From an uncultured Saprospiraceae bacterium (lineage in GTDB: Bacteria > Bacteroidota > Bacteroidia > Chitinophagales > Saprospiraceae): DNA of 7,062 bases. Position 1 is the first letter of the stretch. Every line of letters starts with the position of its first letter. The position numbers were made by a program, and so were the translations under genes. The notes beneath the pieces were generated by a model. The model was not told the DNA's origin and did no database searches. It saw only the letters and a list, made by a program, of their open reading frames with translations. Below, piece by piece: positions 1-5,164 of this stretch. Where the stretch lies: NCBI GenBank assembly GCA_938033975.1, contig CALHKJ010000075.1, forward strand, positions 1 to 7,062, in the 5' to 3' direction.

Positions 1-360
1 ATAGTTTGCTTTTTGATTATGCTTACTCGTCATTTTGAAAGCGTCATTCACCAATTTATCAAAATGCTTTCTGTCTTCAATCGGAATATAACTGCAGTGA
101 AGTTGGCTATTCAATTGCTCAGATTCTAAATCAAACCAACACGGATCAATCGGTTTGTTTCCAAAAAAATATTTATCCTGTTTTACGATAAAGTAATCAG
201 GGTAAGCAAAAGCAAGTTTGCAATAAGATTCATCAAACTGTACTTGATTCCTTTCTGGATAATCTACCTTAGGATACATTCTTGGTTTTGGTGTTCCAAG
301 TTCTGATCCCTGACAAGAAAAAAGTATTGTGACTATAGCTAAGATGAATGCTCTTTTCAT
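1..360 (-). CDS. gldD: GldD, gliding-motility lipoprotein (partial, C-terminus outside window)
   Basis: The first 120 codons are present; the gene runs off the left edge, and the family is usually near 190 residues. The product starts MKRAFILAIVTILFSC, a short hydrophobic signal ending in a lipobox-like L-F-S-C, so Cys16 is the likely lipidated residue. Downstream are features I recognise from GldD: TPKPR at 23-27, a Y-P-[KR]-[IV]-D-[FY]-P segment near 29-35, PCWFDLE at 73-79, and a Y-I-P-I block at 91-94. GldD is a membrane lipoprotein needed for gliding and linked to type IX secretion in flavobacteria; its biochemical role is not clear. The ATG overlaps the gldE stop as ATGA (357-360), so translation is probably coupled. 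The assignment rests on both the motifs and the position directly after gldE. Presence alone does not show that the organism glides. Confidence 0.88.
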   Translation of the reverse strand, partial: MKRAFILAIVTILFSCQGSELGTPKPRMYPKVDYPERNQVQFDESYCKLAFAYPDYFIVKQDKYFFGNKPIDPCWFDLESEQLNSQLHCSYIPIEDRKHFDKLVNDAFKMTSKHNQKANY

Positions 361-1754
361 ATTCTTTCTAGTATCGTAAATTTAATCTTCTCAATTCTCC
401 TTTTAGAAACTGACATAACCTTCAGTTTGTATCTATCAAGGATAAATTCTTTATCCTTTTTAGGAATATGTCCTAAGTTTTCAAGGACCAAGCCTGCTAA
501 AGAATCTGATTCACCTCTTGCTGTTTCAAATGACTCAATATCCTCTCCTGTAATTCGACATACATCATTTAATAGAGTCTTGCCTTCAAAAATGAAATTG
601 TCATCATCAATCTTTACGTAATCAATCTCAGCATCTTCATCAGATTCATCTTTGATTTCTCCAATGACTTGTTCCATAATATCTTCTAAGGTTACAATTC
701 CAGAACTACCTCCAAACTCATCAACTACAATTGCCATATGAAGTTTTTTAGATTGAAACTCTCTCAAAAGTTCATCAATCTTTTTCGACTCGGGTACATA
801 TAATATATTGGTTCTGATATTGGCTTGCCATTCATAATTATCATCATTAGATAACTGGCCTATTAAATCTTTTACATAAAGAATTCCTATTACATTATCA
901 AAGTCTTCTTTGAAAACAGGAATTCTAGAATATGAGTATTCTCTAATGTCTGCAAGCAGTTCAGAAAATGTCGTGTCGATATCTACAGCAATAACATCTC
1001 CCCTTGCTCTCATAATTTGCTTGACAAGTAAGTCACCAAACTTTATAATTCCTTTCAGAATATCTGCTTCTTCTTCAGCATTTTGTTCTTGACTTACAGT
1101 TAGATCAATTGCTGCATCTATCTCTTGACGACTTGTCCCAGAGTTCCCTCTTGCCTGAAATCTTCTTTCCAATTTGGATGTCCAAAAAACCATAAAGTTA
1201 CTGAGCGGAGAATACACACTACTCATGATGGCCATTGGTCCAGTCATCATCAAGGCAAACTTACGATTGTTGATACTTGCATAAATTTTTGGAGCAACCT
1301 CACCAAACAAAACCAATAGAAAAGTTACTCCTACGATTGTTATCAAAAAGCTTATCAAACTAACTAGTGCTTCAATACTCCCTGGTAAAAATCCTGATAA
1401 TACTTCAGCCATAGGTCGTAAGGTTTCATCCGGCAAAACTTTGCTTAGTATGAAATCCGAAATAATCACAATCGCAATATTGATAAAGTTGTTGCTGATC
1501 AAAATGGTTGCCAACAACTTCCTTGGTTTTTCTTTTAACTCGATTAACTTATCAGAAGTCGGATCTTTATCTTGATGAATATCGTGAAGATCATTTGGAG
1601 AAAGAGAAAAAAATGCAACTTCAGATCCACTTACAAGAGCAGAACAAATCAATAAAAAGATTAAAACTAGAATCCATAGAATAAGAGTCCATTCAAAAGC
1701 ATTAGCCAATAAATATTCAAATAAAAATAAACTGTCCGGCGGTTCGCTGTCCAA
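357..1754 (-). CDS. gldE: GldE, CNNM/CBS-domain membrane protein (HlyC/CorC family)
   Basis: A 465-residue inner-membrane protein of the HlyC/CorC (CNNM) superfamily. An N-terminal DUF21-type membrane domain covers about residues 20-195, with hydrophobic segments near 23-42, 80-105, 130-150 and 168-190 and the family-typical SGSEVAFFSLS (42-52) and GEVAPK (151-156). A CBS pair follows, about 245-305 (IMRARGDVIAVD, YSRIPVF) and 310-370 (VVDEFGGSSGIVTLEDIMEQVIGEI). A CorC-type C-terminal domain fills about 375-465. Relatives are implicated in divalent-cation transport; in Bacteroidota this subfamily is called GldE because it neighbours and works with gldD. The start codon is TTG (1752-1754): an in-frame TAA lies two codons upstream, no ATG follows until beyond residue 100, and the resulting MDSEPP N-terminus resembles known GldE starts. 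It lies 29 bases after ssb and overlaps gldD by 4. No strong ribosome binding site is visible. Confidence 0.93.
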   Translation of the reverse strand: MDSEPPDSLFLFEYLLANAFEWTLILWILVLIFLLICSALVSGSEVAFFSLSPNDLHDIHQDKDPTSDKLIELKEKPRKLLATILISNNFINIAIVIISDFILSKVLPDETLRPMAEVLSGFLPGSIEALVSLISFLITIVGVTFLLVLFGEVAPKIYASINNRKFALMMTGPMAIMSSVYSPLSNFMVFWTSKLERRFQARGNSGTSRQEIDAAIDLTVSQEQNAEEEADILKGIIKFGDLLVKQIMRARGDVIAVDIDTTFSELLADIREYSYSRIPVFKEDFDNVIGILYVKDLIGQLSNDDNYEWQANIRTNILYVPESKKIDELLREFQSKKLHMAIVVDEFGGSSGIVTLEDIMEQVIGEIKDESDEDAEIDYVKIDDDNFIFEGKTLLNDVCRITGEDIESFETARGESDSLAGLVLENLGHIPKKDKEFILDRYKLKVMSVSKRRIEKIKFTILERI

Positions 1755-1783
1755 AACTTATGGATGTTTTTTAGGTATGTAAA

Positions 1784-2245
1784 TTAAAATGGTAAATCAT
1801 CTTCAGCTGGTGGTGCCTGCACTTGAGGATTTGCTGCTGGTGGTGCTTCTTTTTTTGGCGCTGCAACAGGTGGGAATTCATCCTCTGGTCCAGGCATAAA
1901 ACCTGAGCCTCCGCCCTCTTCTCTCTTTTCTAATCTTCTTGTGATAACTGCACGCACCTCTGTTATATATTTATCAACACCTTGTTGATCCTGCCATTTT
2001 CTTGTAGTAAGCTTCCCTTCAATATAAATCATACTGCCTTTTCGGAAGTCCTTTTCTGCTCTTTCTGCAGCGGGTCCCCAAACAACGACATTGTGCCATT
2101 CTGTTGCAGTTTGCCACTCACCGTTTTTATCTCTATAGTTTTCGTTGGTCGCAACAGGAAACTTGGTTACTGCGCCACCATTATCAAATCTTTTTATTTC
2201 TGGGTCTTTCCCAAGATTGCCTATGAGTATTACCTTATTAATCAT
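1784..2245 (-). CDS. ssb: Single-stranded DNA-binding protein SSB
   Basis: A 153-residue SSB. The OB-fold covers roughly residues 1-105, opening with the typical MINKVILIGNLGKDPE and containing the conserved TEWHNVVVWG (48-57), KGSMIYIEGKL (69-79) and YITEVRA (93-99) blocks. Residues about 106-147 form a low-complexity linker rich in Gly, Pro, Ala and Glu. The last six residues, EDDLPF, are the acidic tip through which SSB recruits replication and repair partners. The protein should form tetramers on single-stranded DNA at replication forks and repair sites. The ATG sits inside the end of mutY, with the two genes sharing 8 bases, so ssb is likely translated from the mutY transcript by coupling. 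A TAnnTTTG match 19 bases upstream (2265-2272) could also give it a private promoter. The length is normal for the family and nothing is missing. Confidence 0.97.
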   Translation of the reverse strand: MINKVILIGNLGKDPEIKRFDNGGAVTKFPVATNENYRDKNGEWQTATEWHNVVVWGPAAERAEKDFRKGSMIYIEGKLTTRKWQDQQGVDKYITEVRAVITRRLEKREEGGGSGFMPGPEDEFPPVAAPKKEAPPAANPQVQAPPAEDDLPF

Positions 2246-3311
2246 ATGTTTCTAGATTATCTTGCAAATATAAATCTAATAATTTTGGAAATGCATATTC
2301 AGAAAGACTATTAGTAATTAACATATTTGGTCCTCCATCTAGTATTTTTTGACACCTTACGGTAAATATTTTTCCATAAATCGTCTGATGAGTAAGTTGG
2401 TGCTTATAGCTTGACTGCTTTTCAATTGCTATTTTTCCTTTTACACTTATCCCAAAATCCTTGAATTCTTTTTTCAAAAGTTCTTTTTTTATGTCGATTT
2501 CAGCTTTGCTTTCAATTAAAAAAAACTCATACAAACCCTTCCAAATATCTTTTGCTTGCCTACGATGAATTAAAAAATTTCCTTGATCATCACGTAGATC
2601 AATGAAATTTAAATAGCGATTTTTCTTCTTGATTTTCTTCAATTTGACTGGCAAGAATTCAACTATATTTTCTTTGTGAGCAATACAGTTTTTTGACATA
2701 ATACATTCATTGCAATTTGGAATTCCTGGTGTACATTGAAGCGCCCCAAAATTCATAATTGCTTGATTGAATACTGCTGGATCATCTACTCTTGTCATCA
2801 CCTCTTCAAGATATATTTGAATCTCCTTTTTTGTTTTGTTATTTAGAATGTCAGAATCATTTCCGGTATATCGAGTGATAACTCGCAAAACATTTCCGTC
2901 GAGAACTGGTTTTTTGATACCAAAGGCAAAGCTTCCAATCGCAGCAGCAGTATAGGGACCTATTCCAGGTAAGGCAATGATTTGATCATATTCATTAGGA
3001 AAAACGCCAGCGTATTCTTTGACAATAATGTGTGCCGATTTCAAAATATTTCGTGCACGACTATAATAACCCAAACCCTCCCAAGCCTTTAGCACCTCGT
3101 CCTCATTTGCGGAAGCGAGCATATCAACATCTGGAAATTTATCAATGAAGGAGAGATAATAATCCCATCCTTGCGCAACTCTTGTTTGTTGTAGAATCAC
3201 TTCTGAGATCCATATACTATATGGATCAGTTATTCCAGACCATGGCATATCACGAGGATTTTCATCATGCCACTGGAGCAATCTTTTTAAAAATTTGTTT
3301 TCTTGCGTCAT
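2238..3311 (-). CDS. mutY: MutY, adenine DNA glycosylase
   Basis: A 357-residue base-excision repair enzyme that removes adenine mispaired with 8-oxoguanine. The glycosylase core includes WISEVILQQTRV with catalytic Glu37, GLGYYSRARN (79-88), the helix-hairpin-helix LPGIGPYTAAA (114-124, Tyr120 in the usual active-site position) and VLDGNVLRV with catalytic Asp138. The [4Fe-4S] ligands are Cys193, Cys200, Cys203 and Cys209, an exact C-x6-C-x2-C-x5-C. The C-terminal NUDIX-like domain, which reads 8-oxoG, contains WKGLYEFFLIE (257-267) and HQLTHQT (304-310); LTH stands where E. coli has its FSH loop, which I believe is a common variant. It is the first gene of the mutY-ssb-gldE-gldD run. The ATG follows directly on the T-run of a terminator-like hairpin, so how it is transcribed is unclear. 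All catalytic and cluster residues are present. Confidence 0.97.
   Translation of the reverse strand: MTQENKFLKRLLQWHDENPRDMPWSGITDPYSIWISEVILQQTRVAQGWDYYLSFIDKFPDVDMLASANEDEVLKAWEGLGYYSRARNILKSAHIIVKEYAGVFPNEYDQIIALPGIGPYTAAAIGSFAFGIKKPVLDGNVLRVITRYTGNDSDILNNKTKKEIQIYLEEVMTRVDDPAVFNQAIMNFGALQCTPGIPNCNECIMSKNCIAHKENIVEFLPVKLKKIKKKNRYLNFIDLRDDQGNFLIHRRQAKDIWKGLYEFFLIESKAEIDIKKELLKKEFKDFGISVKGKIAIEKQSSYKHQLTHQTIYGKIFTVRCQKILDGGPNMLITNSLSEYAFPKLLDLYLQDNLETYD
2265..2272 (-). promoter_or_regulatory. Possible internal -7 promoter element for ssb
   Basis: Minus-strand TATATTTG is an exact match to the Bacteroidota TAnnTTTG element. It lies inside the last codons of mutY, 19 bases from the ssb ATG. 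I see no TTG at the expected -33 distance, so this is half a promoter at best. It could be chance in AT-rich sequence. Confidence 0.28.
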
Positions 3312-3345
3312 AAAAAAAGGAGATGCAATTTAATTACATCTCCTT
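3312..3345 (-). terminator. Intrinsic terminator-like hairpin after the sigma-factor gene
   Basis: On the minus strand, AAGGAGATG (3337-3345) pairs perfectly with CATCTCCTT (3317-3325) around an 11-base loop, and the right arm runs into an uninterrupted T-run to 3312. This is the classical Rho-independent form for a transcript leaving the sigma-factor gene, whose stop codon is 22 bases upstream. The T-run ends exactly one base before the A of the mutY ATG (3311). The plus-strand reading has no T-run, so it acts on leftward transcripts only. Confidence 0.78.
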
Positions 3346-3367
3346 CTATTCTAAAACATTTATGAAT

Positions 3368-3904
3368 TTAAGCTGTCAAACTTGTTCTTATAGTATTGTA
3401 ATCTCCATATAGATATTTGATATTTTGCTTTAGTGCTTTTCTCGCAAAAAAGATTCTACTTTTCACAGTACCTAATGGCAAGCCCAATTGATCTGAAATC
3501 TCTTGATATTTATATCCTTCAAAATGTAACTCGAAAGGAATTCGTAAACCCTCATCTAAGTTACCAACCATACTCTCTAGTTCATTTAGAGAGATGTTTG
3601 TATCTGCTTCATTTCGAATGGTCTTTCCTGAGTTGATGTAAAACAAGTTTTCAGTCTTGTCAATAACAGTATTCGCCTTTTGCTTCTTTCTGTATTGATT
3701 GATGAAAATGTTTTTCATGATTGTAAACATCCAAGCCTTAAAATTTGTACCCGGTCTAAACTTTTCTCTATTAGAAATGGCCCTAAGCGTAGTCTCTTGA
3801 TATAAATCCTTTGCTTCCTCTGAATTCTTAGTCAAATTATAGGCAAAAGCATTCAGTGAGCTATTCAAAGTGAACAGTTGATTATTAAACTCTGGAACTG
3901 ACAT
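3368..3904 (-). CDS. RNA polymerase sigma factor, sigma-70/ECF type
   Basis: A 178-residue two-domain sigma factor. Sigma region 2 covers about residues 10-75: FAYNLTKNSEEAKDLYQET (20-38) is the core-binding region 2.1/2.2 pattern, and NFKAWMFTIMKNIFINQYRKK (54-74) is the -10-recognising helix. A variable linker spans about 76-108. Region 4 is about 109-163, with the helix-turn-helix YQEISDQLGLPLGTVKSRIFFARKAL (133-158) that contacts the -35/-33 region. There is no region 1.1 or 3, nor any C-terminal extension. Many ECF sigma factors sit next to a membrane anti-sigma gene; none is here. The upstream neighbour is a lipopolysaccharide permease and the downstream one is mutY on the far side of a terminator, so it appears monocistronic. 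A good promoter match and several dyads lie in its leader. The signal it answers to and its regulon cannot be read from the sequence. Confidence 0.93.
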   Translation of the reverse strand: MSVPEFNNQLFTLNSSLNAFAYNLTKNSEEAKDLYQETTLRAISNREKFRPGTNFKAWMFTIMKNIFINQYRKKQKANTVIDKTENLFYINSGKTIRNEADTNISLNELESMVGNLDEGLRIPFELHFEGYKYQEISDQLGLPLGTVKSRIFFARKALKQNIKYLYGDYNTIRTSLTA

Positions 3905-3921
3905 AAGCGTGTGTTTTATTT

Positions 3922-3943
3922 ACTTTCAAAAATAATTGAAAGT
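3922..3943. promoter_or_regulatory. Perfect 8-bp dyad over the sigma-gene promoter (possible operator)
   Basis: ACTTTCAA (3922-3929) and TTGAAAGT (3936-3943) form a perfect inverted repeat around six bases. The dyad covers the whole TAnnTTTG element at 3927-3934, and lies at or just upstream of the expected transcription start. It would therefore sit mainly in the DNA rather than in the mRNA, which favours a protein-binding site over an RNA hairpin. The binding protein is unknown. Confidence 0.4.
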
Positions 3944-3957
3944 TAGACAAAATACAA
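3927..3957 (-). promoter_or_regulatory. Bacteroidota-type promoter for the sigma-factor gene
   Basis: Minus-strand TATTTTTG (3927-3934) matches the Bacteroidota -7 consensus TAnnTTTG exactly. A TTG (3955-3957) lies 20 bases upstream, within the spacing reported for the -33 element. Transcription would start near 3921 and leave a leader of about 15-20 bases before the ATG at 3904. The element is the housekeeping-sigma type, so the gene need not be autoregulated through its own sigma. Confidence 0.6.
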
Positions 3958-3970
3958 GTTTAACTTAAAC
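3958..3970. repeat. Short perfect palindrome next to the -33 element
   Basis: GTTTAA (3958-3963), a central C, and TTAAAC (3965-3970) form a 13-base palindrome that begins one base upstream of the candidate -33 TTG. It could be an activator or repressor half of the promoter architecture. It is short and AT-rich, so chance is possible. Confidence 0.3.
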
Positions 3971-3991
3971 AAAATCACTTCATAAAACATC

Positions 3992-4006
3992 ATTCGTAGA
4001 ACGAAT
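3992..4006. repeat. Short perfect dyad upstream of the sigma-gene promoter
   Basis: ATTCGT (3992-3997) and ACGAAT (4001-4006) are a perfect inverted repeat around AGA. Its CG steps stand out from the very AT-rich surroundings. It lies 35-50 bases upstream of the -33 element, where an activator could bind. No known regulator is assigned. Confidence 0.3.
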
Positions 4007-4055
4007 ATTTGTAAACAACTCATTATCAATGTGTTATAAAATAATTTGAGAAAAT

Positions 4056-4081
4056 TAATTTTCATAAAAAAATGAAAATTA
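4056..4081 (-). terminator. Weak AT-rich hairpin at the end of the lptG-like gene
   Basis: On the minus strand, TAATTTTCAT and ATGAAAATTA pair over 10 bp around a six-T loop. The left arm begins with the permease stop codon TAA (4079-4081). It is the only hairpin after this gene and may end the rodA-tgt-lptG transcript or stabilise its 3' end. The stem has a single G-C pair and the T-run after it is broken (ATTTTC), so efficient termination is doubtful. Confidence 0.35.
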
Positions 4082-5164
4082 CTTCTGAGCCTTAGACAAA
4101 AGGTAGATTGTAATAAATGCAAAGACAACATTGGGAATCCACATGGCTATAATCGGCGGTAAGTTTAGATTATAACTAAAGGTTTCGGAAAATTTGGACA
4201 TGACCACAAAGATGGAGCCCAGCACAATGCCAACAGCCAAATTCCAGCCTACTCCCCCCCTTGACTTACGAGAAGCAACAGAAGCGCCTATTAGGGTTAG
4301 TATCAACACAGCTACAGGATCTGCCGTCCTTTTGTGTATTTCAAGTAAGTACTTCTTAATATTTCCTAGACCTCTTTCTGAACGTCTTTGCACCGCTTCA
4401 TTCAATTCTGGAGTAGTCATCGTTAACATATCCTTATCGTTGATAATGAAGTCTTGAGGAGTGAGATTAAGAACTGTATCCATCTTTGATCCCTTGGCCA
4501 AAAGCAAGTCTTCTCCTTGATCATAAAAATGCCTTTTTTCATAATCAATTAAAGTCCAAAGATTCGGTTCTTCTTTCAAACTAATCTTGCTCGCCTTAAT
4601 TACATATCCCAACTTACCATCCTTGAACTTTTCAAACCGAAATTGTTGGCCTGTTGTGTCAGCTCTCCTATAATATCTCAGATAAATTTTTTCTTGGGGT
4701 GCTACATAAAAATGGATATGTGTACCCATCGTCCTTTCCTTATGTCTAGCGATATACTCATTTTCAAAACTCGTCTTTAGCTTGTTGGCTCTAGGAATAA
4801 TATAATTACTCCCAACCCATAACAATCCACCAATGATGCCTCCTGAGATTAAATATGGGACCAAAATTCTTCTATAGCTAATTCCTGCGCTAAGCATTGC
4901 TACTATCTCTGTGTTCTTTGCAAGCCTAGAGGTAAAAAAGATGACAGCAATTAATGAAAATAAAGGCCACAATAACCCATTGATCCATGGGATAAAAGGA
5001 AGATAATAATCAGTAAGAATTTTTGAAAAAGGGATATCAAGGCTGATAAATTTATCTGCACGATCACTAAAGTCAATTACCAAGGCTACCATGGTGATCA
5101 GTAAGACCGTAAAGAAAAAAGTAGTCAGATACTTTCTTATAATATATTTATCAAGTTTATTCAA
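4079..5164 (-). CDS. LptF/LptG family permease (lptG-like), lipopolysaccharide export
   Basis: A 361-residue YjgP/YjgQ-family membrane protein, the usual length for LptG. The N-terminus LDKYIIRKYLTTFFFTVLL resembles LptG more than LptF. Six membrane segments are visible, about 13-33, 60-80, 100-121, 282-297, 307-325 and 337-357. Between the third and fourth is a roughly 155-residue soluble part, where the family has its periplasmic beta-jellyroll. TEIVAMLSAGISYRRILVPY (85-104) is the cytoplasmic coupling segment that contacts the LptB ATPase. With a partner LptF and LptB it would pull lipopolysaccharide out of the inner membrane; neither partner gene is in the window. The start is TTG (5162-5164): the preceding in-frame codon is the tgt stop TGA, and the first ATG would delete half of the first helix. 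A seven-G tract lies in the coding strand at 4254-4260, with the frame intact. Confidence 0.9.
   Translation of the reverse strand: MNKLDKYIIRKYLTTFFFTVLLITMVALVIDFSDRADKFISLDIPFSKILTDYYLPFIPWINGLLWPLFSLIAVIFFTSRLAKNTEIVAMLSAGISYRRILVPYLISGGIIGGLLWVGSNYIIPRANKLKTSFENEYIARHKERTMGTHIHFYVAPQEKIYLRYYRRADTTGQQFRFEKFKDGKLGYVIKASKISLKEEPNLWTLIDYEKRHFYDQGEDLLLAKGSKMDTVLNLTPQDFIINDKDMLTMTTPELNEAVQRRSERGLGNIKKYLLEIHKRTADPVAVLILTLIGASVASRKSRGGVGWNLAVGIVLGSIFVVMSKFSETFSYNLNLPPIIAMWIPNVVFAFITIYLLSKAQK

Noticed and set aside
304..310. MutY C-terminal domain lacking the E. coli FSH loop (residues 304-310)
   Set aside because: The LTH version is, to my knowledge, a common variant, and all catalytic and iron-sulfur residues are intact, so loss of function is not indicated.
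427..2314. Several plus-strand open frames of 60-110 codons opposite gldE, ssb and mutY
   Set aside because: All lie antisense to well-supported genes and show no recognisable domains or plausible start context.
4021..4031. CATTATCAATG, a small palindrome in the sigma-gene leader
   Set aside because: Only four paired bases per arm; expected by chance in AT-rich sequence.
3943..4131. A minus-strand open frame of 62 codons overlapping the permease end, with an inner ATG at 4065 giving a hydrophobic 40-residue peptide
   Set aside because: The inner ATG lies in the hairpin, the peptide looks like translated AT-rich spacer, the longer version overlaps a solid gene, and no ribosome binding site or family pattern is seen.
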